From: JBCCMQ01 sp039026235
GTDB lineage: Bacteria > Pseudomonadota > Alphaproteobacteria > Rhodobacterales > Rhodobacteraceae
NCBI GenBank assembly: GCA_039026235.1
Contig: JBCCMQ010000006.1
Coordinates: 1-64,000 of the forward strand
DNA length: 64,000 nucleotides
Direction of reading: 5' to 3'
Below the pieces are notes generated by a model, which ran no database searches, was not told the origin of the DNA, and worked only from the letters and a program-made list of their open reading frames with translations. Made by a program: the position numbers and the translations under genes. Below are positions 51,673 to 59,815 of the stretch, piece after piece (the stretch's first letter is position 1; each line of letters starts with the position of its first letter).

Positions 51673-52233
51673 TCATTCGTCCTTGGCGGCCGGTGTTTCC
51701 GGCGCGGGCGCCAGGGTGACGGTCTTCTTGCGCGGCGCGCGCTTGGCGGGCGCGGGTTTCGTCGTCTCGGTTTCGGGCGCGGAGGCTTTGGCCACGACTT
51801 CGGCCTTCGGTGCAGCCGGTTTCTTAGCGGGCGCGCGCTTGCGCGGGGCGGGCTTCGGTTTTGCGTCTTCGACCGGTGCGACCACCTTGGCGACCGGCGC
51901 CTTCGCCGTGACAGGCACGGCTTTGGGGGCCGGCTTCGGCGCCGTCTTGGGGGTCGGCGCCGCCACCTTGGCAACCGCCGGGGTCGGCGCCGCCACCTTG
52001 GCAACCGCCGGGGTCGGCGCCGCCACCTTGGCAACCGCCGGTTTCGGCGGCGGTTTAGGCTTTGGTGTCGCCTTGGCGGGTTTTGCCACCGGGGCCTCGG
52101 GCGCGGTCACCGGATAGCCAAAGGGCGTGAAGGCCAGAAACGCCCGGGCCATCTCGGCCTGGGTTTCGACGATCTGGCACCAGGCATGCACGTTCCGGGC
52201 CCAGATATGGAGAGGCATATTTGCTGCGAACAT
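51673..52233 (-). CDS. Ala/Lys/Pro-rich repeat protein with a phasin-like N-terminus
   Basis: A 186-residue protein. The first 45 residues are ordered (MPLHIWARNVHAWCQIVETQ, then MARAFLAFTPFG) and resemble short phasin-type helices. The rest is low-complexity and highly basic, built from Ala, Lys, Pro and Val with three exact copies of a ten-residue unit containing AVAKVAAPTP and several KRAP motifs, similar in style to histone H1-like or AlgP-type tails. AAGGA spaced 8 bases fixes the start at 52233; the ATG at 52242 is too close to it. The function is unknown. Confidence 0.7.
   Translation of the reverse strand: MFAANMPLHIWARNVHAWCQIVETQAEMARAFLAFTPFGYPVTAPEAPVAKPAKATPKPKPPPKPAVAKVAAPTPAVAKVAAPTPAVAKVAAPTPKTAPKPAPKAVPVTAKAPVAKVVAPVEDAKPKPAPRKRAPAKKPAAPKAEVVAKASAPETETTKPAPAKRAPRKKTVTLAPAPETPAAKDE
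51951..52040 (-). repeat. Three exact tandem 30-bp repeats within the Ala/Lys/Pro-rich gene
   Basis: The 30-bp unit is repeated three times without any base change (51951-51980, 51981-52010, 52011-52040), encoding AVAKVAAPTP three times. The identity implies recent slippage or strong homogenisation, and copy number may vary between strains. Confidence 0.95.
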
Positions 52234-52268
52234 TTTATCCATCCTTTACATGGGTCTGCGGGATGACG

Positions 52269-52574
52269 TTAAAGCGGCCCCATGACCGCCTGATTGAATC
52301 CATAGACGGTGCGCTTGCCGCCCAGCGGGACCAGCGTGACCTCGCGGGTCTGGCCGGGCTCGAACCGCACGGCGGTGCCCGCCGCGATATCCAGCCGGTG
52401 ACCGCGCGCGGCCTCCCGGTCGAAATCCAACGCGCTGTTGGTTTCCGCAAAATGGTAGTGGCTGCCCACCTGCACCGGCCTGTCGCCAGTGTTCGACACT
52501 GTCATCGTGACGGCGGATGCGCCTTCGTTCAGCGTTATCGCACCCTCGGCGGGAAAGACTTCACCTGGGATCAT
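52269..52574 (-). CDS. ureB: Urease beta subunit
   Basis: A 101-residue structural subunit. The start MIPGEVFP and the core VGSHYHFAETN, LDFDREAARGHRLDIAAGTA and FEPGQ are typical of UreB. It starts within TGATG shared with the end of a 58-codon ORF. It is separated from ureA by about 225 bp and from ureC by three unrelated genes. Confidence 0.98.
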   Translation of the reverse strand: MIPGEVFPAEGAITLNEGASAVTMTVSNTGDRPVQVGSHYHFAETNSALDFDREAARGHRLDIAAGTAVRFEPGQTREVTLVPLGGKRTVYGFNQAVMGPL

Positions 52575-52750
52575 CAGAGGCCTCCTGCTGGCGCCCTCGC
52601 CGGGCGTTGGACCAAGTTGGTGGCGGCGGGACCCAGCCCGCGCACGTCAAAGGCAGAAGGATGCAGTTCCGAATGCGTCCCTGCGGCCCCTTCCACCGGC
52701 GCCGCGCCGCCTGGCACCCCGTCCGGTCGGTTCCGACCTCTACCGATCAT
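52574..52750 (-). CDS. Possible 58-residue ORF coupled to ureB
   Basis: An ATG at 52750, with GGGG about 8 bases upstream, opens a 58-codon frame whose TGA overlaps the ureB ATG as TGATG. The product would be rich in Gly, Ala, Pro and Arg without recognisable features. The coupling geometry is the only argument that it is translated; composition alone could arise by chance in GC-rich DNA. Confidence 0.3.
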   Translation of the reverse strand: MIGRGRNRPDGVPGGAAPVEGAAGTHSELHPSAFDVRGLGPAATNLVQRPARAPAGGL

Positions 52751-52799
52751 TCGTCAAACCCCATCCTTTTGCTGTGCGTCATGGCGTCACCACCCCGCC

Positions 52800-53102
52800 C
52801 TAACGGATCGGATGATGGACGGTGACCAGCTTGGTGCCATCCGGAAACGTGGCCTCGACCTGCACATCATGGATCATCGCGGCCACGCCCTCCATGCATT
52901 GATCGGCCCGCACGACACCCGCCCCGGCGGCCATAAGATCGGCCACCGACCGCCCATCGCGCGCGCCCTCGACCACGAATTCCGTGATCAGGGCAATCGC
53001 CTCGGGATGGTTCAGCTTCACGCCGCGCTCCAGGCGGCCGCGCGCAACCATTGCCGCCAATGAAACCAACAGCTTGTCCTTTTCGCGCGGGGTCAGGTTC
53101 AT
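52800..53102 (-). CDS. ureA: Urease gamma subunit
   Basis: A 100-residue structural subunit. The start MNLTPREKDKLLVSLAAMVA and the central LNHPEAIALITEFVVEGARDG are the standard UreA sequence, ending VTVHHPIR. It follows ureD by 18 bp. Confidence 0.99.
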   Translation of the reverse strand: MNLTPREKDKLLVSLAAMVARGRLERGVKLNHPEAIALITEFVVEGARDGRSVADLMAAGAGVVRADQCMEGVAAMIHDVQVEATFPDGTKLVTVHHPIR

Positions 53103-53120
53103 GCGTCTTCTTCCGTAAGT

Positions 53121-53942
53121 CTATGTCTGCCAGACGCGTGGAACGGGCGCCCCACGCAAAAGTTCGATCAGGCGCGCCACGGCCCGCTTCAGGGGGAAAC
53201 CGTCGTCTGCCGTCGCGCGCACGATCAGCCGCCCGTTCCAGGCCGAGGCAAAGGCCCGGACCGTACCCGCATCCAGCAACCGGCGCACCGGCGCCAGCGC
53301 ATCCTCGGCGCCCGGCGCGAAAAAGGCCACCGTCGCGATGGCGCGTGCACCTGCCAGCCCCGCAGAACCGGCCGTCAGATCGGACGCGTTCAGCACCACC
53401 GGATCGCGCCAGTCGGTCACACCGCCGCGCACCACACGGCGCCGGTCTGACAGCTGGCACCGGGTCACGGTCTCGCCCATGGCGGCACGCCCCAAGACCA
53501 GGATCTCCGCCATCAGAAAACTGTCATCCGATCCCATCTCGACATCGGTTGTGCGGTCGATACTGGCGCCCTCGAATATGATCGTCTCCTGGGGCAGCCA
53601 GGATAAAAACCCCCGTTCCTTGACGCCAAGCCGCACCGTCACACCCGCCGTTCCGTCCAGCGCGCGATAGGCGCGTTCGGCGGTCTGCGTGGTGGCGACG
53701 GCCGTGCCGGCGGTGACATCCAGCCGGTAATCCAGCCGGTCGCCGCCGGTCAGACCCCCGGCCGTGTTCAGAAACACGACCTCCGGCGCCGATGCGTGCA
53801 CACGGGGAAGAAAGGCCTTGGCCGCGCCCGACTGGCGCAGGTCGCGCAGATGGCCCTGCCGCAGGGCAACGCGGGCGGCGCCGCGCGTCCGCTGCATCTG
53901 CGGGGGCAATTCGGGGACAATGGCCAGGGCCGAGTCGCGCAT
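53121..53942 (-). CDS. ureD: Urease accessory protein UreD
   Basis: A 273-residue scaffold of the urease activation complex. Family motifs visible are LNTAGGLTGGDRLDY, TAERAYRA and WLPQETIIFEGA. AAGGA lies 6 bases before the ATG at 53942. The frame is open 34 codons upstream without support. It is the first urease gene, divergent from pyrC, so the 173-bp gap at 53943-54115 holds the urease promoter. Confidence 0.96.
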   Translation of the reverse strand: MRDSALAIVPELPPQMQRTRGAARVALRQGHLRDLRQSGAAKAFLPRVHASAPEVVFLNTAGGLTGGDRLDYRLDVTAGTAVATTQTAERAYRALDGTAGVTVRLGVKERGFLSWLPQETIIFEGASIDRTTDVEMGSDDSFLMAEILVLGRAAMGETVTRCQLSDRRRVVRGGVTDWRDPVVLNASDLTAGSAGLAGARAIATVAFFAPGAEDALAPVRRLLDAGTVRAFASAWNGRLIVRATADDGFPLKRAVARLIELLRGAPVPRVWQT

Positions 53943-54115
53943 TCTTCGTCCTTCTCGCCGTCGTCTTACGGGTTTGAGGCCCCGGCCCACAATGGAGGCC
54001 GGGCAGAAGCAAGGCCACAGCACCCATTTTATCCGCATCTGCACAAAAAATATGCGGTGGGGGCGGATAATTTCCCCGTACCATGCGCCCGCGAGGTCGT
54101 GTAAGCGACATCGAC

Positions 54116-55162
54116 ATGAGCAGGGAAATCACCATTCGGCAGCCCGATGATTGGCACCTTCATCTGCGCGATGGCGCCGTCTTGCGCGCGGTGCTTCCAG
54201 AGACCGCGCGCCATTTTGCCCGCGCCATAATCATGCCCAATCTGGTCCCGCCGGTGGTATCGGCCGCCGATGCGGCCGACTACCGCGACCGGATCCTTGC
54301 CGCCAAGCCGGACGGCTCAAAATTCCAGCCGCTGATGACGCTTTATCTGACCGAACAGACCGATGTGCGCGATCTGCGCGCCGCGGCCGAAATCGGGCTG
54401 ATCACCGCCGTCAAACTCTACCCGGCCGGGGCCACGACCAATTCCGCCTCGGGCGTGCGCGACATGTCCAAGGTCATGCGCGTGCTTGAAAACATGGCGC
54501 AGATCGGCCTGCCGCTTTGCGTGCACGGCGAGGTGACGGACCCCGAGATCGACATCTTCGACCGCGAGGCGGTGTTTATCGACCGGGTCCTTGATCCGCT
54601 TCGCCAACGCCTGCCGGACCTGCGCGTGATCATGGAACATGTGACCACGCGCGACGGGGTCGACTATGTGCGTTCGGCGCAGGAAAACCTCGCCGCCACC
54701 CTGACCACGCATCACCTGATCTTGACCCGCAACGATCTTCTGGTTGGCGGTATCCGCCCGCATTACTATTGCCTGCCCGTCCTGAAACGGTCCGAACACC
54801 GCACAGCGCTGCGCGCGGCGGCAACCAGCGGCGACCGGCGGTTTTTCCTCGGAACCGACAGCGCGCCGCACCTCGATCCACTGAAGGAAACCGCCTGCGG
54901 TTGCGCCGGCGTCTTCTCGGCCACCAACACGCTCAGCTGTGTGGCCCAGGTCTTCGAGGAAGAAGACGCGCTCGACCAGCTCGAAGCCTTCGTTTCGCTC
55001 AATGGTCCGGCCTTCTACCGGCTGCCGCCCAACGACCGGACAATCCGTCTGGTCAGGGGCGATCCGGTGGCCTATCCCGAGAAGGTAGACACCGAAGACG
55101 GCCCACTGACCGTATTCGACCCCCGGACGCCACTTTACTGGCGGGTCGAGATGGATGGCTGA
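54116..55162 (+). CDS. pyrC: Dihydroorotase, class II
   Basis: Cyclises carbamoyl-aspartate in pyrimidine synthesis. The 348-residue protein is of the E. coli PyrC type: metal-binding HLHLRD near 15-20, the carboxylated Lys in AVKLYPAG, His in CVHGEV and MEHVTT, and the catalytic Asp in LGTDSAPH. The start at 54116 (MSREITIRQPDDWHLHLRD) matches the family; the frame is open 11 codons upstream. pyrE follows after 45 bp. Confidence 0.98.
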   Translation: MSREITIRQPDDWHLHLRDGAVLRAVLPETARHFARAIIMPNLVPPVVSAADAADYRDRILAAKPDGSKFQPLMTLYLTEQTDVRDLRAAAEIGLITAVKLYPAGATTNSASGVRDMSKVMRVLENMAQIGLPLCVHGEVTDPEIDIFDREAVFIDRVLDPLRQRLPDLRVIMEHVTTRDGVDYVRSAQENLAATLTTHHLILTRNDLLVGGIRPHYYCLPVLKRSEHRTALRAAATSGDRRFFLGTDSAPHLDPLKETACGCAGVFSATNTLSCVAQVFEEEDALDQLEAFVSLNGPAFYRLPPNDRTIRLVRGDPVAYPEKVDTEDGPLTVFDPRTPLYWRVEMDG

Positions 55163-55207
55163 ACGCAGTCGCGGCAGCCGTGCCGGGACCAGGAAGGAGG
55201 CGCTCAA

Positions 55208-55882
55208 TTGATCACCACAGCCACCGCCGATACGGATGAAATCGCCCGGCGCAGCGCCGCTATGCTGCTTGAGGTGCAGGCAGTTCACTTTCGCCCGGAC
55301 GAGCCCTTTATTCTGGCCTCGGGCCTGCCGTCGCCCACCTACATCGATTGCCGCAAGCTGATCTCTTACCCGCGCGTGCGCGCCGCGCTCATGGACTATC
55401 TCACGGCCAAGATCTGCGCCGATGCGGGCTATGAGGCCTTTGACTGCGTGGCGGGCGGCGAGACGGCCGGCATCCCGTTTGCCGCCTTCATCGCTGAACG
55501 TCTGGGTCTGCCGATGACCTACGTGCGCAAGAAACCCAAGGGCTATGGCAGAAACGCCCGAATCGAGGGCGTGATGGCGCCCGACCAGCGCGTTCTTCTG
55601 GTCGAGGACATGACCACGGATGGCGGATCAAAACTCAGCTTCGTCGATGCGATCCGCGAAACAGGCGCCACCTGCCAGCACACGGCGGTGATCTTCTCCT
55701 ACGGCATCTTTCCTGAGATTACCGAGACCCTGGGCCAGCACGATGTCGTGCTGACCCATCTGTGCACCTGGTGGGACGTCCTGGCCGAAGCTAAGCGCCG
55801 GCAAAGTTTTGATAATGCCAGTCTGGCGGACGTCGAAACCTTTTTAAATGATCCCCGTGCCTGGCAAGAGGCCCGAAAATAA
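55208..55882 (+). CDS. pyrE: Orotate phosphoribosyltransferase, TTG start
   Basis: Joins orotate to PRPP to give OMP. The 224-residue protein has the PRPP-binding motif VLLVEDMTTDGGSK near 133-146 and the flexible loop with KKPKGYGR. The start is TTG 55208, supported by AAGGAGG 7 bases upstream; the next ATG lies 18 codons in. It forms a two-gene unit with pyrC. Confidence 0.96.
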   Translation: MITTATADTDEIARRSAAMLLEVQAVHFRPDEPFILASGLPSPTYIDCRKLISYPRVRAALMDYLTAKICADAGYEAFDCVAGGETAGIPFAAFIAERLGLPMTYVRKKPKGYGRNARIEGVMAPDQRVLLVEDMTTDGGSKLSFVDAIRETGATCQHTAVIFSYGIFPEITETLGQHDVVLTHLCTWWDVLAEAKRRQSFDNASLADVETFLNDPRAWQEARK

Positions 55883-55989
55883 TTGTGGAAAGTGACCAGA
55901 ATAGTTTGTGCACGAATCCGGCCACATGGGCAGGGCGGCGGAATGCACTGTCAACATCTGGTCAGGCTTGCATTTCCACGCACAATATT

Positions 55990-56047
55990 TTGATTTAGGC
56001 TCGGTGATATGTTAAATTTATGTGAATGTCGCACAGGTTTATCCACC
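55990..56047 (+). promoter_or_regulatory. Probable dnaB promoter region with a DnaA-box-like site
   Basis: In an unusually AT-rich gap, TTGATT (55990-55995) and TAAATT (56013-56018) are spaced by 17 bp as a sigma-70-like promoter. TTATCCACC at 56039-56047 differs by one base from the DnaA box TTATCCACA. Both elements are inferred by consensus only. Confidence 0.4.
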
Positions 56048-56114
56048 ATCATATCCCGATAGGAACCTGCGCAACGAAACGCTATCCGGTCACTCTAACG
56101 AACACGGGGCAGGC

Positions 56115-57623
56115 ATGAACAAATTGGCGGCGATCGGGGGGAACAACCCCGACGGCAATGCGGGCGACACGGCGGCGGACAGCGTCCTGCCACAGAACAT
56201 CGAGGCCGAGCAGCAGCTTCTCGGGGCGATCCTGACGAATAATGACGTCTTTGATCGGGTCTCGAACATTGTGCAGCCGGGGCATTTCTTTGACCCGGTG
56301 CATGCGCAGATCTTCGAAGTGGCGGCAGCGCGTATCGCCAAGAACGCGCTGGCGTCGCCGGTAACGCTGAAGGCGTTTTTCGAGGACGACGAGGGGCTGA
56401 AGGCACTGGGCGGGCCGGAGTATCTGGTCCGGCTCGCCGGTGCCGCCATCTCCGGCTTTGCCGCGCGCGATTACGCCCAGCTGATCTATGATCTGGCGGT
56501 GCGCCGCGAGCTGATCGGACTGGGCCGCGAAATCGCAGACAAGGCCGGGCGGGTCGAGGTCAGCAGCGAACCGTCCGATCAGATCATCGAGGCCGAACAG
56601 CAGCTTTACAAACTGTCCGAACAGGGCCGGGTCGAAAGCGGATTCCAGTCGTTTCTGAAAGCGGTGACCGACGCCGTGAACGTGGCAAACGCCGCCTATC
56701 AGCGCGACGGCGGCATGGCGGGCATCGCCACCGGTCTGACCGATCTGGACAAGAAACTGGGCGGGCTTCACAAATCCGACCTTCTGATCCTGGCCGCCCG
56801 TCCCTCCATGGGCAAAACTTCACTGGCCACCAACATCGCCTTCAACATCGCCAAGGCCTATCGGCACGGCGAGCTGCCGGGCGGCGCCACAGGCGCCGTT
56901 CAGGGCGGCGTCGTTGGCTTTTTCAGCCTTGAGATGAGCGCCGAGCAACTGGCGGCGCGGGTTCTGTCCGAGGCCGCCGAGGTTCCGTCGGAAGATATCC
57001 GGCGCGGCGCCATGGACGAAGGCCAGTTCCGCCGCTTCGTCGACGCGGCCAAAACGCTTGAGGCCTGCCCGCTCCATATCGACGACACCCCGGCCCTGCC
57101 GATCAGCCAGTTGGCGGCGCGGGCCCGGCGGCTCAAGCGGACCCATGGGCTCGACGTACTGATCGTCGACTATCTGCAACTGGTCCGGCCCGCGTCGGCC
57201 AAAGACAGCCGCGTCAACGAGGTTTCCGAGATTACCCAGGGCCTGAAGGCGATCGCCAAGGAACTGGACATCCCGGTCATCGCGCTCAGCCAGCTGTCCC
57301 GCCAGGTCGAACAGCGCGACGACAAGCGCCCACAGCTTAGCGATCTGCGCGAATCCGGCTCGATCGAACAGGACGCGGACGTCGTCATGTTCATTTTCCG
57401 CGAAGAGTACTATCGCGAGCGGGAAAAGCCCGGCGACCACGACCTCGAGGCGATGGCCAAATGGCAAGAGACGATGGAACAGGTCCATGGCAAGGCCGAG
57501 TTGATCATCGGCAAACAGCGCCACGGCCCGATTGGAACGGTCGAGTTGAGCTTTGAGGGCCGCTACACCCGCTTCGGCAATCTGGTGAAGCCCTGGCAGC
57601 AGAAGAATGGTGCCGGTTTCTGA
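56115..57623 (+). CDS. dnaB: Replicative DNA helicase
   Basis: The hexameric 5'-3' helicase at the replication fork. The 502-residue protein has the N-terminal primase-interacting domain (LPQNIEAEQQLLGAILTNND), the RecA-like domain with Walker A ARPSMGKTS, FFSLEMS, LIVDYLQL (Walker B) and LSQLSRQVE, and ends with the usual GKQRHGPIGTVEL. An insert of about 15 residues after Walker A (HGELPGGATGAVQGG) is absent from E. coli DnaB. The start at ATG 56115 is preferred over GTG 56022. Confidence 0.97.
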   Translation: MNKLAAIGGNNPDGNAGDTAADSVLPQNIEAEQQLLGAILTNNDVFDRVSNIVQPGHFFDPVHAQIFEVAAARIAKNALASPVTLKAFFEDDEGLKALGGPEYLVRLAGAAISGFAARDYAQLIYDLAVRRELIGLGREIADKAGRVEVSSEPSDQIIEAEQQLYKLSEQGRVESGFQSFLKAVTDAVNVANAAYQRDGGMAGIATGLTDLDKKLGGLHKSDLLILAARPSMGKTSLATNIAFNIAKAYRHGELPGGATGAVQGGVVGFFSLEMSAEQLAARVLSEAAEVPSEDIRRGAMDEGQFRRFVDAAKTLEACPLHIDDTPALPISQLAARARRLKRTHGLDVLIVDYLQLVRPASAKDSRVNEVSEITQGLKAIAKELDIPVIALSQLSRQVEQRDDKRPQLSDLRESGSIEQDADVVMFIFREEYYREREKPGDHDLEAMAKWQETMEQVHGKAELIIGKQRHGPIGTVELSFEGRYTRFGNLVKPWQQKNGAGF

Positions 57624-57730
57624 CACAGGCGGCACATGCCGTCGGCTGACCGCTTTGCGCCAGAGATTGGCCTGAAATCACAAGCCACACGGCCCAGTCT
57701 GTCCGATATCTGCCGGGAAGGAGCCTTGCC

Positions 57731-57829
57731 ATGCCCCATGACCCGCAAGAACAGGGACCGGAAGTCCCCTTTTGGGCGGTGGTTGCACTTCTGCTCAACC
57801 TTGTCGTCCTTGTGGCGATGCTGCGCTAG
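57731..57829 (+). CDS. 32-residue single-pass membrane peptide
   Basis: An ORF of 33 codons including stop, with a near-perfect AAGGAG ribosome-binding site spaced 7 bases from the ATG. The product is a polar N-terminus (MPHDPQEQGPEVP) followed by one hydrophobic helix (FWAVVALLLNLVVLVAMLR). It lies between dnaB and the DUF1194 gene. The function is unknown; the ribosome-binding site and the clean transmembrane layout suggest it is real. Confidence 0.6.
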   Translation: MPHDPQEQGPEVPFWAVVALLLNLVVLVAMLR

Positions 57830-57913
57830 CCGGTACCGATGTTTCCCCCCTTCCCGGTGCCATGCGCTTAAAAGTGAGTGGACGGGCAAGGCGCCTTCCT
57901 TCAGCCTGCACCC

Positions 57914-58714
57914 ATGCGCTTTGTTGTCGGACTATTTCTTTCTTTTGTGATCGCCACCGCCGCCCGGGCCGATCTGCTCCACGAGGTCGATGTCGAGCTT
58001 TTCCTGGCGGTCGATGTCTCTCGCTCGATGAGCGTGGGCGAGCTGGAGCTCCAACGGAGGGGCTATGCCGAGGCCCTGTCGAGCGAGGCGGTGGCCCAGG
58101 CCGTGGCCAACGGCCTGATCGGACAGGTCGCCATCACCTATGTCGAATGGGCCGGAAGCTATTCCCAGCGGGTCGTTGTGCCCTGGACACTGGTGGAAAC
58201 CTCCGATGATCTGCAGCGCTTTGCCGATCAACTGGTCAATGAATTCAGCACGTCGCTTCGCCGAACATCGATATCCGGGGCGCTGCTTTACGCGGCCGAG
58301 AGCTTTGAGGACAATTCCTATCACGGCCTCCGGCGGGTGATTGACGTCTCGGGCGACGGGCCCAACAACCAGGGGCGGCCGGTGCTTCGGGCGCGCGAGG
58401 CGGTGCTGGACAAGGGCTTTATCGTCAACGGCCTGCCGCTGATGACGCGCGAAGGGATTGGCGGGCAGTTTCATCTCGATGATCTCGACCTCTACTACGA
58501 GGCTTGCGTAATCGGCGGCCCGGGGTCCTTCGTCATCCCGGTTCGGAACTGGGAAGAATTCGCCCAGGCCGTGCGCCGAAAGCTGGTTCTGGAAATCGCC
58601 GCCGTCCCGCCGCCCCTGGTCTGGCGTGCCCAATCGCGCGTGCGCCCGGACTACGACTGCCTGATCGGCGAAAAAATCTGGGAACGGATGCAACGGGATT
58701 GGGGTGTGCCCTAG
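57914..58714 (+). CDS. DUF1194 family secreted protein with a VWA-like MIDAS motif
   Basis: A 266-residue protein. A signal peptide (MRFVVGLFLSFVIATAARA) precedes a von Willebrand factor A-like domain with the metal-binding DVSRSMS near 34-40 and VIDVSGDGPNN further on. The function is unknown; such domains bind partners through a divalent ion. The ATG at 57914 is chosen because it starts the signal peptide; the frame is open 12 codons upstream. Confidence 0.88.
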   Translation: MRFVVGLFLSFVIATAARADLLHEVDVELFLAVDVSRSMSVGELELQRRGYAEALSSEAVAQAVANGLIGQVAITYVEWAGSYSQRVVVPWTLVETSDDLQRFADQLVNEFSTSLRRTSISGALLYAAESFEDNSYHGLRRVIDVSGDGPNNQGRPVLRAREAVLDKGFIVNGLPLMTREGIGGQFHLDDLDLYYEACVIGGPGSFVIPVRNWEEFAQAVRRKLVLEIAAVPPPLVWRAQSRVRPDYDCLIGEKIWERMQRDWGVP

Positions 58715-58765
58715 GCGCACCGGATTCGCGCTTGACCTCATCCATTCGTCAGTCGAAACCGGGGC

Positions 58766-59815
58766 ATGGGCACGGGCAGTCTGCACATCGATCTCGCGGC
58801 GATCGCCGGGAACTGGCGCGCTTTGGACAGCCAAAGCGGCGCCGGGGTGGTCACCGCTGCCGTCGTCAAGGCCGACGCCTACGGGCTGGGCCTGCGCGCT
58901 GTGGCCGAAACACTGGCCCACGCGGGCGCGCGCCAGTTCTTCGTGGCCGTGACCGAAGAAGGCGCCGCGCTGCGTGACATCCTGGGCCCGGGCCCCGAGA
59001 TCTTTGTCTTCTCGGGCCACATGGCAGGCGACAGCGACACCATCGCGGCCGCCGGGCTGATCCCGCTCTTGAATTCAACCGACCAGATTGGCCGCCATTT
59101 TGCCGCCGCGCCCGGCCAGCCCTTTGGCATCCAGCTTGATACCGGGATGAACCGTCTGGGGCTTGAACCGGCGGACTGGGCGGATGTGGCACAGCAGGTG
59201 CAGGACGCCGGCCCGGCCCTTGTGATGAGCCATCTGGCCTGCGCCGACGAAGCGGACCACCCTCAGAACGCCGCCCAGCTTGACGCCTTTCGCGCCATGA
59301 CCGACGGGATCAGCGCGCCCAGATCGCTGGCAGCGACCGGCGGCATTCTTCTGGGTGCGGATTATCACTTTGACATGACCCGCCCCGGCGTCGGGCTTTA
59401 CGGCGGCCTTCCATTCACGCAGGCCGCGCCGGTCCTGCGCCTCAGCCTGCCGGTCATTCAGATCCGGCAGATCGCGGCGGGCGAAACCGTGGGCTACGGC
59501 GCCACATGGTCGGCCGCCTCCCCTCGCCGGATTGCCACCGTGTCCGGTGGTTATGCCGACGGTCTTATCCGCCGCATGGGCAACCGGGCATCGCTTTTCG
59601 CCGGATCGGTCCCCTGCCCGCTGGCCGGGCGGGTCTCGATGGATCTTCTGACCGTGGATGTCACCCATCTGGAGGATGACCCCGAAGCGCTCGACATTCT
59701 GGCGCCCGCGCAGGGCGTCGATGCGCTGGCCGATGCGGCGGGCACCATCGGATATGAGATCCTGACCTCACTCGGCGCGCGCTACAGCCGATCCTATGGC
59801 GGAGTGGCCGCGTGA
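58766..59815 (+). CDS. alr: Alanine racemase
   Basis: A PLP enzyme making D-alanine for peptidoglycan. The 349-residue protein has the PLP lysine at residue 35 (VVKADAYGLG) and the second catalytic base, Tyr, near 244 (VGYGATW). It ends LGARYSRSYGGV. It overlaps the mlaE gene by 4 bp (GTGA), so the two are coupled. Confidence 0.97.
   Translation: MGTGSLHIDLAAIAGNWRALDSQSGAGVVTAAVVKADAYGLGLRAVAETLAHAGARQFFVAVTEEGAALRDILGPGPEIFVFSGHMAGDSDTIAAAGLIPLLNSTDQIGRHFAAAPGQPFGIQLDTGMNRLGLEPADWADVAQQVQDAGPALVMSHLACADEADHPQNAAQLDAFRAMTDGISAPRSLAATGGILLGADYHFDMTRPGVGLYGGLPFTQAAPVLRLSLPVIQIRQIAAGETVGYGATWSAASPRRIATVSGGYADGLIRRMGNRASLFAGSVPCPLAGRVSMDLLTVDVTHLEDDPEALDILAPAQGVDALADAAGTIGYEILTSLGARYSRSYGGVAA

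Noticed and set aside
51951..52040. Three 30-bp repeats as a possible CRISPR or iteron array
   Set aside because: They are directly abutting, lie inside an open reading frame and encode a repeated AVAKVAAPTP unit.
55883..56114. Replication origin before dnaB
   Set aside because: There is only one near-match to a DnaA box and none of the usual origin neighbours (hemE, parAB, gidA).
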